The notes: a model not told the origin generated them from the sequence alone. Counted from the stretch's first letter, positions 1 to 9,920 are shown. The stretch is 64,000 nucleotides of DNA from an uncultured Lachnospiraceae bacterium (GCA_910587155.1 CAJULA010000005.1:1-64000); one strand, 5' to 3'. Numbers and translations: made by a program.

Positions 1-9
1 ACTGGCAAG

Positions 10-49
10 ACTGTATCCGGTTATACTTTAAAAACTAACCGGATACAGT
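10..49. repeat. 14-bp perfect inverted repeat with 12-nt loop
   Basis: The arms at 10-23 and 36-49 are exact reverse complements (actgtatccggtta and its complement), separated by 12 AT-rich bases. No T-tract follows, so it is not an obvious terminator. It sits directly before a membrane-protein gene that lacks its expected N-terminal part. It could therefore be the scar or end of a mobile element, or a hairpin in the leader. Confidence 0.6.
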
Positions 50-70
50 ACTAGTTTACTTTTTCTATTT

Positions 71-1099
71 GTGTTTTTAAATACAAATATTTATCAGGAA
101 ATCTTTTATTGGTTTGTGGGAAGCAGTTATATGATAGCAGTTACATCGGGGGTAGTTACTATTATATTGACAATAGAATTTTTTTTAAATCCGAAAATAA
201 ATGAAAAAGTGGGGGGGGTACTCTTTTCATTAAGTGGAATATTAGCTTGTAATTTTTTCCAAGCATCAATTCTTCCAGGAGTGATATTTATAGTGTTATG
301 GTGTTGGTTGAGTATCAATGAGCACAAGCTATTATGGAAAAAAGGGATCCCATTTTGTTTTATGTTTTTAAGTGGCATGACTGCAGTTATTGCACCTGGT
401 AATTATGTTCGCCACGCACACTTTTCATCATCTTATAATATTGTTAAAGGTTTTGCTGATGCTATGAAAATGGCGGTTATAATATTAAATCATTTATTCC
501 ACCAGCCACTTGTTATTTTGCTTATTGCGTTTTGTATATATATGGGAATACGCTTTAGGGCCGGTATTGCAAGGGGGAAAACATTAATGTTAACACTTTT
601 TATTTCTTTGCTGACATTAGTCATAAATTGTTTTCCAATTACTTTTGGCTATGCAAGGATAGGTTCGTCTGCTAGATTGTATTTTTTACTTGATTTTACA
701 GCTCTGGTAGGTATAGTGACAGTTTCCGTTTTGGCTGGCATGCATGTGGCATGTTTGGGATATATTTTCAGCAAATATCAGATGAAATTATTTATGACAG
801 CGTTTACCTTTTTACTTTTATATTCTACAATATTTTATAATCAAGATATGAACACCTTACCTTGGTTTCAGACAGTAATTGCTACAAGAAATATAAAAGA
901 GATTCATGATGTCTGGAAGGAGTGTCTGATTGAAATCAGGGATTCAAAGGAAAGTGAAGTTGAGATAGTAATAGAAGAAGAATTTTTCGATTCACCAATT
1001 TTGAAGTTGCCAGAATTAAGCGATGATGCAGAGTGGTGGGTTAATGCTGTTATTGCACAATATTATAATAAAGATAAGGTAATAGTGAGTAAAAAATAA
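71..1099 (+). CDS. DUF6056-like polytopic membrane protein, probably 5'-truncated
   Basis: The product is a 342-residue integral membrane protein with about seven or eight hydrophobic segments and an acidic soluble C-terminus (roughly residues 285-342). The segment GNYVRHA following a hydrophobic stretch, and FYWFVG near the start, recall the DUF6056 family of cell-envelope membrane proteins linked to polysaccharide clusters. Their biochemical role is not established. Members are usually longer at the N-terminus. Here the only start is a GTG at 71 with no good ribosome site, and the frame is open only from base 32 after a TAA, inside the upstream inverted repeat. I infer loss of the 5' part by a rearrangement. 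The stop lies 12 bases before an IS982-like scrap, so the gene is flanked on both sides by possible element traces. It may be non-functional. Confidence 0.55.
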   Translation: MFLNTNIYQEIFYWFVGSSYMIAVTSGVVTIILTIEFFLNPKINEKVGGVLFSLSGILACNFFQASILPGVIFIVLWCWLSINEHKLLWKKGIPFCFMFLSGMTAVIAPGNYVRHAHFSSSYNIVKGFADAMKMAVIILNHLFHQPLVILLIAFCIYMGIRFRAGIARGKTLMLTLFISLLTLVINCFPITFGYARIGSSARLYFLLDFTALVGIVTVSVLAGMHVACLGYIFSKYQMKLFMTAFTFLLLYSTIFYNQDMNTLPWFQTVIATRNIKEIHDVWKECLIEIRDSKESEVEIVIEEEFFDSPILKLPELSDDAEWWVNAVIAQYYNKDKVIVSKK

Positions 1100-1110
1100 T
1101 AAGAATACTC

Positions 1111-1323
1111 ACTTCGGCATCTGTTGACGACAGGGAGGAATTCTGGGAATTTGCGGAAGACAACCTTGGCCTAGTAATCCTCGGGGATAAAGGATACGCA
1201 GGGGAGACGAGGATATACCTGAAACCACATATAGGGAGGAAACGGAATATGAAGAATCTGAAAGCGATACAACGAATGATTGAGGCCGCATTTTGTGAGA
1301 GCGCAGAATTAGAATGGAGGCAG
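1111..1323 (+). pseudogene. IS982-family transposase remnant, in frame with the next gene
   Basis: Reading from 1111 gives a C-terminal piece of a DDE transposase. It has an SVDDREEFWEFAE stretch, then VILGDKGYAGE, then a short basic tract and RMIEAAF in place of the family's usual R-x-x-E-T-x-F near the catalytic glutamate. This order matches IS982-type transposases. The usual segment between GDKGY and the basic tract is shortened, and nothing upstream of 1111 continues the gene. The frame runs without a stop into the methyltransferase gene that starts at 1324, so the longest open frame (from ATG 1249) would wrongly carry about 25 transposase residues. Confidence 0.7.
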
Positions 1324-2337
1324 ATGAAAATAGCGATTTGCCCATTTGGCGAAAATGGATTTACAACAAAAGAAGTGTTAAATAAGTGTTATGGGATTGA
1401 CGAAGTGGCTATTATAGATAATAAATGGTCGAAATGGAACCCTAAAATAATATCTGTAGCTGATTTAGAAAAGGTAAACGCAGAAGATAGGATAATTTTG
1501 TTAAACAGTACAATAGAATCTGTTAATTGTGAGCTGGAAAATCAGATTAAAATGGTATTGCCCAAAGCAAAGATTATCAATATTATAGAAGAGCCTGTTG
1601 TAGTTGAAAACTCAGAAAAACAAAAGTTTTATTCTTTATTAAAAGAAAAGCTGAAAACAAGGAATGTATTGAATCATGAGTTAATAAGAGTTGGTAAAAT
1701 GAATGATGGAGGATATATTTTATTAAATGATTTTACTACGGCTGTACATGCCTATAGCTTTGGAATAGGCAGTGATGTCTCATGGGAATTAGACATGGTA
1801 AATAATGGGGTTATGGACGTCTTTATGTATGATCCCACAATTTGTAAGTTGCCTCAATATCATCGTGGATTTCATTTTTCTCAGATAGGTATTTCTGGAA
1901 AGGATAGTATAGATAATAAATATTTATCGATGAAAAGCATTTTAAAAAGGAATAATGATTTAGATAATAAAAACCTGATTTTAAAAATGGATGTAGAAGG
2001 AGCGGAGTGGGATTTTATTTTGAATACGGAAGAAGAAATTTTAGATAATTTTATACAAATGTCATTTGAATTTCATAATTTGATTTCAGAAGAAAATGAG
2101 GATATTGTATTAAAAACCTTTGATAAATTAAACCATACACATTGTCCAATATGGGTTCATGCTAATAATAGTGGTATAAATGTTAAAATTGGTTCGAATA
2201 TTTTGCCAGGTTTGTTGGAGGTAACTTTTGTTAATAAAAAATTATATGAATTTGGAAATAAGACGATCCATTATCCTATAAGCTTAGACAGTCCCAATAT
2301 AAGAACGAGAAGAGAGATTGAATTAGGAATCTGGTAG
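1324..2337 (+). CDS. FkbM-like SAM methyltransferase with N-terminal Rossmann-like module
   Basis: This protein of about 337 residues probably methylates a sugar of the surface glycan. The first 90 residues form an alternating strand/helix module (IAICPFGENGF near the start, then IDNKWSKWNP) of the kind seen in several neighbouring proteins. The rest resembles FkbM-type methyltransferases, with MNDGGYIL, a glycine-rich SFGIGSDVSWE segment and the strand DVEGAEWDFI typical of the family. I chose ATG 1324 because GGAGG lies just upstream at 1316-1320 and because the upstream in-frame sequence is transposase-derived. The GGAGG-to-ATG spacing is only three bases, which is short, so the start is not certain. 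Base composition is very AT-rich, like the glycosyltransferases that follow. Confidence 0.7.
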   Translation: MKIAICPFGENGFTTKEVLNKCYGIDEVAIIDNKWSKWNPKIISVADLEKVNAEDRIILLNSTIESVNCELENQIKMVLPKAKIINIIEEPVVVENSEKQKFYSLLKEKLKTRNVLNHELIRVGKMNDGGYILLNDFTTAVHAYSFGIGSDVSWELDMVNNGVMDVFMYDPTICKLPQYHRGFHFSQIGISGKDSIDNKYLSMKSILKRNNDLDNKNLILKMDVEGAEWDFILNTEEEILDNFIQMSFEFHNLISEENEDIVLKTFDKLNHTHCPIWVHANNSGINVKIGSNILPGLLEVTFVNKKLYEFGNKTIHYPISLDSPNIRTRREIELGIW

Positions 2338-2375
2338 AATTGAATGATTGAATCTGGAGGGGGTGTAGCAGATTT

Positions 2376-3443
2376 ATGGATAGGGTCGCAATATGTATTC
2401 CAAGTTTTAATAATGAACACATGATAAAAAGACTGCTCGATTCTATTGAAAAACAAACATATCGCAATTTTATAGTGGTAATTAGCGATGATTCTATAAC
2501 TTCAAATGTTCAGGAACTTGTGAAAAATTATAATAGTTTCAGATTAATATATCATAGAAACTCATCTAGTTTAGGCCCTACAGAAAATACCAATAATGCC
2601 ATTAAGATGGCAATGGTATATAGCCCGGATTATATAAAAGTTATGCATCATGATGATTATTTTTCTTTTGAGTATAGTCTGCAAAATTTAGTTGAATTGT
2701 TGGATAACCATCCTGAGTGTGATATGGCATTTTGCGGAACATATCAGGTGAGAGAGGATGATAAGTATAATAGGGCGATCACAGAAGAACAGGTAAAGTT
2801 ATTGAAACAGGATTTCAGAATTTTGACAATAGGTAATTATATTGGTGCGCCAAGTGCAGTAATAGTCAGAAATAAAGAAATATTTTTGGATGAAAATTTA
2901 GTATGGCTGGTGGATGTGGAATGGTATCTACGCATTTTGCAGATCAATCCTGAATTTGTTTTTACAGAAGCGCCTCTGGTTTCAATAGGAGTGAGTAATA
3001 CACAAGTAACAAATTCTTGTTTGTCTGATCCGGCATTAATGCTTCGGGAAAATATTTATATATATAAAAAGCATATGTTTGTCCAAAACGAGGTGTTTGC
3101 TAAGAAAATAATATATGACACTGATAATTATTTGAAGTTATGTAGTATCATAAAAAAATGTAAAAATTTTGAGAAAGTATATATATATGGTGCGGGAAGT
3201 AAAGGTAAGTATTATGTTCCGTTTTTAGAAAAAAATCATATAAAAATTCAGGGATTTGTTGTTTCTGATGGACATAAAGAAGTAGAGTTTATTGGGAAAT
3301 ATCCTGTATTAGAATTACATCAGATGGTTAAGAGCTTCAGTTCTGAATCAGGAATTTTATTTGCATTGAACGAAAAAAATTATAGAGAAGTGATTTCAGA
3401 AATGACATATATTGATAATAATAATATAATTTATATCAGATGA
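2376..3443 (+). CDS. Family 2 glycosyltransferase with C-terminal Rossmann-like module
   Basis: This 355-residue cytoplasmic glycosyltransferase probably adds a sugar to the lipid-linked repeat unit. The GT-A domain begins with VAICIPSFNNE and has the nucleotide-binding SDDS region near residue 40. A metal-binding HHDDY (the DXD position) lies near residue 90, and a W-x-V-D-V-E-W-Y acceptor-side motif near residue 185. Residues of about 265-355 form a separate module beginning KVYIYGAGSKGKYYV. The same kind of module is found in other proteins of this operon, and its role is unknown. A GGAGGGGG stretch lies 12-19 bases before the ATG. Confidence 0.85.
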   Translation: MDRVAICIPSFNNEHMIKRLLDSIEKQTYRNFIVVISDDSITSNVQELVKNYNSFRLIYHRNSSSLGPTENTNNAIKMAMVYSPDYIKVMHHDDYFSFEYSLQNLVELLDNHPECDMAFCGTYQVREDDKYNRAITEEQVKLLKQDFRILTIGNYIGAPSAVIVRNKEIFLDENLVWLVDVEWYLRILQINPEFVFTEAPLVSIGVSNTQVTNSCLSDPALMLRENIYIYKKHMFVQNEVFAKKIIYDTDNYLKLCSIIKKCKNFEKVYIYGAGSKGKYYVPFLEKNHIKIQGFVVSDGHKEVEFIGKYPVLELHQMVKSFSSESGILFALNEKNYREVISEMTYIDNNNIIYIR

Positions 3444-3569
3444 TGTGATATCCTTGTAGATATAGAGAACAACTACTATATGATAGTGGTAAAATAATTT
3501 AAATGAAGCAATTTTAAGATTATAAATTTCGAATAGGATTCTAAAATAAATATGGGGAGGAATAAAAGA

Positions 3570-4292
3570 ATGAAGGAAAAATTGTATGTAATTATTCCAG
3601 CATATAATGAAGAAGAGAATGTAGAAACAGTTGCCCGTGAATGGCATGCGGTTATAGAAAAAATAGGGGGGGGAGAGGAAACAGAGTCAAAGCTGGTAAT
3701 TATTAATGACGGTTCTACTGATAAGACATATGAAAAATTGATTAGTTTAAAAGATGAGTTGCATAGGTTGGAGGTTTTGACAAAGAAAAATTCGGGACAT
3801 GGCGCAACTTTGTTATATGGATATAGATATGCTCTGAGAAAAAATGCAGATTACATATTTCAGACGGATTCTGACGGTCAGACATTGGCAAGTGAGTTTC
3901 CGCTATTTTGGAAAAAACGTAAGAAAATGGGCATGATTATTGGTTATCGTAAGAAAAGGGAAGATGGATTTTCAAGAGTAATAGTTACCAAAACTTTAAG
4001 ATTGATCTTGCTAATAATATTTGGATTAAATATTATAGATGCAAATACACCTTTTCGTTTGATTGGTAGGGAACTTTTAGAAAAATATATTTCTTTAGTA
4101 CCAGAAAATTTCAATTTGTCAAATGTCATGCTTACTATCCTCTTCATGCATAATAATGAGGATGTTGAATTCATTCCAATAACATTTAGACCGAGGCAAG
4201 GCGGAGTAAATTCAATAAATATTAAAAAAATAACCAGAATAGGCTTACGAGCTGTTAAGGATTTTTGGCTTATAAAGAAAAGCATGAATTGA
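3570..4292 (+). CDS. DPM1-like family 2 glycosyltransferase
   Basis: This glycosyltransferase of about 240 residues belongs to the polyprenyl-phosphate-sugar synthase type. It starts LYVIIPAYNEEENV, with INDGSTD about 35 residues later and FQTDSDGQT carrying the metal-binding DXD. No C-terminal membrane segments of the GtrB type are evident. ATG 3570 has GGGGAGG nine bases upstream, so the in-frame ATG at 3552 is not needed. Such enzymes make the polyprenyl-phosphate sugar used by GT-C membrane transferases, and the next gene (a polytopic GT39-like protein starting 32 bases on) is a plausible partner. Confidence 0.85.
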   Translation: MKEKLYVIIPAYNEEENVETVAREWHAVIEKIGGGEETESKLVIINDGSTDKTYEKLISLKDELHRLEVLTKKNSGHGATLLYGYRYALRKNADYIFQTDSDGQTLASEFPLFWKKRKKMGMIIGYRKKREDGFSRVIVTKTLRLILLIIFGLNIIDANTPFRLIGRELLEKYISLVPENFNLSNVMLTILFMHNNEDVEFIPITFRPRQGGVNSINIKKITRIGLRAVKDFWLIKKSMN

Positions 4293-4324
4293 TATACTTA
4301 TATATTGGAATCTTAGGAGCTATT

Positions 4325-5917
4325 ATGTTTAAATTATTTAAGAATAACAGGGAGAAATCTCTGACAGTGATATCAGTTTTTTTATTGATTATAGTACTTT
4401 TCTTGTTTTTCCATGATTGTATAAATGAAATTTTAAACTTTATTCTGTTAGATTTTGATGGCTCTTACAATGCACAGGTTGCCAAAAATTTTGCTGAAGA
4501 AGGATTTTATGGAGTTAATTATCCAGATAGGATTGCTTATTATAATATAATAACAACTGGCCCGACAGTTCTTTTGCCAACTGCATTAATTTATAAAATG
4601 TTTGGGATTAATTATTTGACAACGGGGATAATTCCTTTGATATATGCAGCAGGTGTGATAACTTTACTGTTTTTGTTATCTCTAGTAATTTTTAAGAGGA
4701 TGAAGACAGTCTGTGGAGTAGGAGTAATATTATTATATTTAGGAACCTCAAGTCATTTCCAATATACATCCACTCATTTGATCGGTGAGACTGCTGCATT
4801 GTTTTTTACTTTACTTTCTGTATGTCTTTTAATTAGATTTCTGCAGAAAAGAAACTATATGGTTTTATTTTTTAGCGGTTATTTTCTGTCATTTAGTTTT
4901 GTGACAAAAACCAGTCAAATTTGTATATGTTTAGTAATGATTATGTTGTTATTAGTGGATACAATATTTAAAAGATTTGGAATTAAAGATTATTTCATGT
5001 TTTTGTGTTCTTTTATTTGTGGTTTGCTAAGCTGGGATATATTTAAACTAGTACAATTCAAGGGGGATTTAAAAAGGGTATTTGATTGGTGGATTTTAGA
5101 AAAACAAAATATGTTCAATCAAACTGGAACGAGACAGTTATTTAGTGATTTTTCTTTAGAACTGATTTTAGACAGACTATATTATCTGAGGGAAGTATTT
5201 TATCTTCCCGTATTTATATATGTATTATTAATGCTATTCCCATTATTAATATATGCAGGTTTATTGATGAAAAATTGGAATAAGAAGTCTTTTATTGATA
5301 AATATATTGTTTTATCATATTTGGGAATAGCAGGTGATTCGTTACTTGTATACTTTATATTTTTTGGTTCGAGCGGAATGAAGTATGCAAGGAGATTGTC
5401 AGTTTATGCGGATTGTATACTTATATTCAATATATTTTTCATTATTATCATATTTAACGAGGTAATTAGTAAGAAGGGGATATTTTCCCGAACTCTGTTC
5501 TGTATCCTGATAATAGGAGGGATATCCGTAACCTTTATACGACATTATGCTACTTATTTTTTAAAGAGAGGGTTAAGTAATGAATATTTGGCGCAAAGTG
5601 AGATGCTGGAAGAACTTAATAAGCTGGATCCCGGTATTGATCTCTATGTATATGGGTGGTGGCAAGCCCCTGAGTTGTCATTATATTCGGACAAGGAGTT
5701 TAGGGATATAAGTAATTACCCGGCAACAGGAAGACAAGTAAATCCAGATAAATCATATATATTGGTAAGTAGTAGAATGGAAATCGGTGAAGATAATAAA
5801 GTGTTGTTCTCTGAGTATATGCAACAATTTTACGAGCTTGATCTTGTGTGGCACTCTTCATATAGTGAGAACAGTGAACTGTTTTGTATTTATAAAATAA
5901 AAAGAAACAAATATTAA
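4325..5917 (+). CDS. Polytopic GT39/GT83-like membrane glycosyltransferase
   Basis: This protein of about 530 residues has roughly eleven hydrophobic segments and a soluble C-terminal tail of about 110 residues. The first outer loop carries LDFDGSYNAQVAKNFAEEG, with the Asp-containing loop typical of GT-C enzymes that use polyprenyl-phosphate sugars on the outer membrane face. I chose ATG 4325, which has TTAGGAGC five bases upstream. The longer frame from 4265 would overlap the upstream gene and has no ribosome site. It follows a DPM1-like transferase and may use its product. Acceptor and sugar cannot be read from the sequence. Confidence 0.7.
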   Translation: MFKLFKNNREKSLTVISVFLLIIVLFLFFHDCINEILNFILLDFDGSYNAQVAKNFAEEGFYGVNYPDRIAYYNIITTGPTVLLPTALIYKMFGINYLTTGIIPLIYAAGVITLLFLLSLVIFKRMKTVCGVGVILLYLGTSSHFQYTSTHLIGETAALFFTLLSVCLLIRFLQKRNYMVLFFSGYFLSFSFVTKTSQICICLVMIMLLLVDTIFKRFGIKDYFMFLCSFICGLLSWDIFKLVQFKGDLKRVFDWWILEKQNMFNQTGTRQLFSDFSLELILDRLYYLREVFYLPVFIYVLLMLFPLLIYAGLLMKNWNKKSFIDKYIVLSYLGIAGDSLLVYFIFFGSSGMKYARRLSVYADCILIFNIFFIIIIFNEVISKKGIFSRTLFCILIIGGISVTFIRHYATYFLKRGLSNEYLAQSEMLEELNKLDPGIDLYVYGWWQAPELSLYSDKEFRDISNYPATGRQVNPDKSYILVSSRMEIGEDNKVLFSEYMQQFYELDLVWHSSYSENSELFCIYKIKRNKY

Positions 5918-5938
5918 ATTTAGTAAGGGGAAATTAAT

Positions 5939-6886
5939 ATGAAACCTAAGGTAAGTGTGATTATGCCGATTTATAATGCAGAAAAGTATGTTAAACAGGC
6001 AATTGAGAGTATATTAAAGCAAACATTTTCAGATTTTGAACTATTGCTTATTAATGATTGCCCTTCAGATAATACATTAAAAGTAGTGGAATCAATAAAA
6101 GATGACCGCATAAGAATTATAAATAATGGATCAAATAGAGGCATTGCATATAGTAGAAATAAAGGAATTGAGGCGGCGTGCGGGGAATATGTGGCTCTAA
6201 TGGATGATGATGATATAGCTTCCCGGGACAGACTGGAAATTGAAGTCAAATTTTTAGATGAGCATGCAGAAATTAGTGCAATTGGTGGGGGAATGCAAAC
6301 AATTGATAGTGATGGCATTCCTCTCACAAGTGTAAGAACTGGCACTCTGCATAATCCATTATTTATAAAGGCGTATTTATTATTCTATAATTGTATTGCA
6401 AATGGAACTGTAATGTTTAGAAAATCTATAGTTGATTTATACCGGATAAAATACAAAGATAATTGTATGGGGATGGAAGATTATTTATTTTGGCTTGAAT
6501 TTACAGCTCATGCATTGTTGACCAATGTAGATAATATATTTTTATATTGGAGAGTTTCCGAAAACTCCGAGACTAAAAAAGTTAAAGAGTATAAAACCCA
6601 AGAACGTTCAAAGGCATATAGTGATATTTTGGAACAGGCATTGAAGATTAATGGGTTTTCTTTGTCGCATGAAGAGTTAGATTTATATAAAAGAGTGTTT
6701 ACAGAGACAGCTCCGCAAAGCGTAGATGAGAATTGTTTGCTTGATGTATGCAAGATATTACGTAAACTAATTGATCAGGCAATAGCGGAAAAAAAAGATA
6801 ACGTCAAAGAAATTATGCAGGCTTGTCGAAAAGTTTATTTAAGAATGGTATACAGCTCAACTGTTTGGAACATAGATGGAGACTGA
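5939..6886 (+). CDS. Family 2 glycosyltransferase
   Basis: This 315-residue cytoplasmic GT-A enzyme has VSVIMPIYNAEKYV at the N-terminus, INDCPSDNT in the nucleotide-binding region, ALMDDDDIA as metal-binding motif near residue 90, and GMEDYLFWLE near residue 180 as the likely catalytic-base region. The ATG is preceded by AAGGGG. The gene is flanked by short gaps to other glycosyltransferase genes on the same strand and is clearly part of the same operon. Donor and acceptor sugars are unknown. Confidence 0.85.
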   Translation: MKPKVSVIMPIYNAEKYVKQAIESILKQTFSDFELLLINDCPSDNTLKVVESIKDDRIRIINNGSNRGIAYSRNKGIEAACGEYVALMDDDDIASRDRLEIEVKFLDEHAEISAIGGGMQTIDSDGIPLTSVRTGTLHNPLFIKAYLLFYNCIANGTVMFRKSIVDLYRIKYKDNCMGMEDYLFWLEFTAHALLTNVDNIFLYWRVSENSETKKVKEYKTQERSKAYSDILEQALKINGFSLSHEELDLYKRVFTETAPQSVDENCLLDVCKILRKLIDQAIAEKKDNVKEIMQACRKVYLRMVYSSTVWNIDGD

Positions 6887-6906
6887 AATTTTAAGGATAG
6901 TGAAAA

Positions 6907-8529
6907 ATGAATAAAAATAGTATTAACAATTCTAAGGTAAGCATAGTTGTTCCGGTTTACAATACGGAAAACTTTTTAAATCAATGTGTTGAATCCTTGC
7001 TAAATCAAACATATTGTAATATAGAAATTTTTTTAATAGATGATGGTTCTACAGATTCTTCTTTAGATATTTGTCGTGAATGGGAACAAAGAGATGCCAG
7101 AATCAGTGTTTTTCATAAGCAGAATGAAGGATTGGGACCAACAAGAAATTTTGGTATATCGAGAGCTACAGGGGAGTTTGTTTTATTTTTAGACTCTGAT
7201 GATTGGTTAAGGGAAGATGCAATTGCTTTGATCTATGACAAAATTGAGGAGAAAAATGCGGATATAGCTTTTTTTGATTTTGTTTTATTTGATATGAAAA
7301 AGCAGGCTTTTGAACGTTCCTATGAGAATGCGCAATATTTGGATGAGGATAATTTTATTCCCAAGAAATTAAAACATTGTATGTTACCATCATCATGTAC
7401 TTCCATGTATAGATTATCTAAATGGAGAGAATATGGATTGTCTTTCCCGTCTTGTTATTATGAAGATAATGGTGTATACCCTTGCTTTTTGATGATGTTT
7501 ACTAAATATGTAATAGTCCCTGAAGGCTTATATTATTATAGAGTTAATGCAGGAAAATCCATTACACAGAATTTGGAAAATAATTTTCAACGTGCATTAC
7601 CTTTAAAATATTTAATGGAAGTTTTGAAAAATTCAGAATATATAAGTCTATATAAAGAGGAGCTATACAGTTATTGTCATAATCAGCTATCAGGTTCATT
7701 AGAGCTTATAAAGGCTCATTTTTCAGAGGAACGATATGATGAATGTATTTTGCAATTCAATTTGTTCCTAAAAGACTATTTTCCTGGATATGCCCTGTTT
7801 AAAACGCAAAAATTTCTTTATTTCGGAAGTTATAATATAGGAAGAATAGGAAATAATTTATGCAAGCATAATATAAATAAAGACCGATACAATTTTTGCA
7901 GTTTAATATCGCTTATGTCAGAGAGAAGGAGATTTGAATTTAAACCGAGTTTTGAGAATTTATATCGTCAATCAATGTTTTTAAAGGAGGAAAAAAAGGT
8001 ACTTCTTGACGAATTAGCTAAACCGGTTACAAAATTTTTAGTAATGGATTTGCTTGAAGAGAGATTGCCTTTAGTCTGTTTTGATGCATCTACATTTATT
8101 ACAGGAACAGAAGAGATCCTTCAATACTTAAAAGAAAACGATAAATATTCTATCATAAAGAGAAATACAGTTTATTGTAATAAGTTATGGGAAGAACATT
8201 GTTTGAGGTTTATTAATTTTTATAATAAATATAGTTATACTGTAAAAATAATCCTAATAAAATTAATGTTATCTGAAACATATGGCGATGAAAATAGTAA
8301 AATGAATTTTTCAAATTTAGAAGAGATCAAAAAGGTTAATTCGGTCTTGGAAGCATATTATAGTTTTTTTTCAATACATTGTCCCGATATTATATTGATT
8401 GATCCTCCTAAAGATTTGCTTTATACGGATATTGATTTTAAGTATGGTTGCAAACCGGAACACTATAATAATAGTTTATATGTTAGAGTTGCCCAGGAAA
8501 TATCTGAAAAAATAAAAAATTTTTTGTAG
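6907..8529 (+). CDS. Family 2 glycosyltransferase with long C-terminal extension
   Basis: This 540-residue protein has its GT-A domain in the first 230 residues: VSIVVPVYNTENFL, then LIDDGSTDSS, then FLDSDDW and the YYEDNGVYP region. About 300 residues follow without a recognisable domain and with low-complexity AT-driven composition (many K, N, I, Y). They may form a helical acceptor-binding region or a second degenerate domain. It lies between two other GT2 genes with gaps of 20 and 24 bases. Confidence 0.8.
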   Translation: MNKNSINNSKVSIVVPVYNTENFLNQCVESLLNQTYCNIEIFLIDDGSTDSSLDICREWEQRDARISVFHKQNEGLGPTRNFGISRATGEFVLFLDSDDWLREDAIALIYDKIEEKNADIAFFDFVLFDMKKQAFERSYENAQYLDEDNFIPKKLKHCMLPSSCTSMYRLSKWREYGLSFPSCYYEDNGVYPCFLMMFTKYVIVPEGLYYYRVNAGKSITQNLENNFQRALPLKYLMEVLKNSEYISLYKEELYSYCHNQLSGSLELIKAHFSEERYDECILQFNLFLKDYFPGYALFKTQKFLYFGSYNIGRIGNNLCKHNINKDRYNFCSLISLMSERRRFEFKPSFENLYRQSMFLKEEKKVLLDELAKPVTKFLVMDLLEERLPLVCFDASTFITGTEEILQYLKENDKYSIIKRNTVYCNKLWEEHCLRFINFYNKYSYTVKIILIKLMLSETYGDENSKMNFSNLEEIKKVNSVLEAYYSFFSIHCPDIILIDPPKDLLYTDIDFKYGCKPEHYNNSLYVRVAQEISEKIKNFL

Positions 8530-8553
8530 ATTGATGTTTGAGAGGTGGAAAAA

Positions 8554-9864
8554 GTGAAAATAACGGTGGTAGTTCCGGTTCATAATTCAGAAAGATATTT
8601 AGAAAAATGTTTAAATAGTCTTATGGAACAAACATATACAGATATAGAAATTTTATGTATTGATGATTACAGTACAGACTCAACAGTTGATATTATAAAT
8701 AAATATATAGAAAGAGATTCAAGAGCAGTATTAGTAGAAGATGAAAATGGGAGTTATGGACATAAAATTAATCTAGGTTTTTCAAGAGCGGCGGGTGATT
8801 ATGTATGTATATTAGAGTCAGATGACTATTATGCAAGAGATATGATAGAATCAATGGTTGCAATTATAAATATTTATGAGCCAGATTATGTAGACGGAGA
8901 CTATACCCATTTTGCGAATATAGGAACAACTGAGCATAGAACGAGAGTTTTTAAATATGATTTTCCGGATATGTACAATTATTTAATGTTGGGAGACGAA
9001 AATTTAAGACCCCTTTATTATACAACTGCAGCGATTTGGACGGGCGCATATAATAAAAAATTTTTGGATCGGAATTCTATATTTTTAAATGAAAGCGCGG
9101 GTGCTTCTTATCAGGATGTGGGATTTCGATTTTTAGTAGGCTGCTTAGCCAGGAAATCTTATCATATAGGAAAAAGTATTTATTACTATAGAATAGACAA
9201 TGCCTCATCATCTGTAAATGATCAATCTAAAATATTTAATATAGTAGATGAGTATAAGTATCTATACTTACAGTTAACGAAGAGAAATATATTAAATGAT
9301 GAAGTAAATAAATTGTACTATACGTGGAAATATGTATCGTTTTTGTGGAACTTGAAGAGATTAAGTTATGACAGTGCATTGCTCTTTTGGAATGTTATGG
9401 CACAAGAATTAAAAGCAGATTATAAATTTATTGAGTCTATTAGGAAAACCGGGAGAGAGGAGTTTATAGAAATATTTGAATTGACAAAAGATCCAGTTGC
9501 TTTTTTAAATAAAGTCCGGTTAGAAAAGCAGATGTTGATTGAAGAGGAAAAGAAGGAATATACATTAGCATTGATGACTCAAAACCATGATGTTGTTATT
9601 TTTGGAGCGGGACGTTGTGGGGGAGATCTTTATCTTCAGTTGAAAGAAGAAAAAGATAATATAAGATATTTTTGTGACAATGATTCGTCAAAGTGGGATA
9701 CCTTACTTCACGGTGTTCAAGTGTGTAGCCTTGAAAAAGCAATTGATGATTTCCCAGATGCGACATATATAATTTCTGGTAATAGACATTTTGGTGATAT
9801 TAAAAGGCAATTGATTTTATCTGGGATATCAGAGAATAGGATAAACGGATGTAGCGAAAAATAA
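8554..9864 (+). CDS. Family 2 glycosyltransferase with C-terminal Rossmann-like module
   Basis: This protein of about 436 residues has a GT-A domain (ITVVVPVHNSERYL, IDDYSTDST, metal site in LESDDYY near residue 90, and SYQDVGFRF near residue 190). A C-terminal module of about 95 residues starts with DVVIFGAGRCGGDLY and contains CDNDSSKWD. The latter recalls the DNxxxKW motif in the modules of the two following genes. I chose GTG 8554 because AGAGGTGG ends five bases upstream. An alternative GTG at 8545 lies inside that ribosome site. Confidence 0.82.
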   Translation: MKITVVVPVHNSERYLEKCLNSLMEQTYTDIEILCIDDYSTDSTVDIINKYIERDSRAVLVEDENGSYGHKINLGFSRAAGDYVCILESDDYYARDMIESMVAIINIYEPDYVDGDYTHFANIGTTEHRTRVFKYDFPDMYNYLMLGDENLRPLYYTTAAIWTGAYNKKFLDRNSIFLNESAGASYQDVGFRFLVGCLARKSYHIGKSIYYYRIDNASSSVNDQSKIFNIVDEYKYLYLQLTKRNILNDEVNKLYYTWKYVSFLWNLKRLSYDSALLFWNVMAQELKADYKFIESIRKTGREEFIEIFELTKDPVAFLNKVRLEKQMLIEEEKKEYTLALMTQNHDVVIFGAGRCGGDLYLQLKEEKDNIRYFCDNDSSKWDTLLHGVQVCSLEKAIDDFPDATYIISGNRHFGDIKRQLILSGISENRINGCSEK

Positions 9865-9920
9865 GGGGAAATATATAATTAAGAATTTTGTGACATGCAG
9901 AGAGCGGTGAGGTGGTTTGG

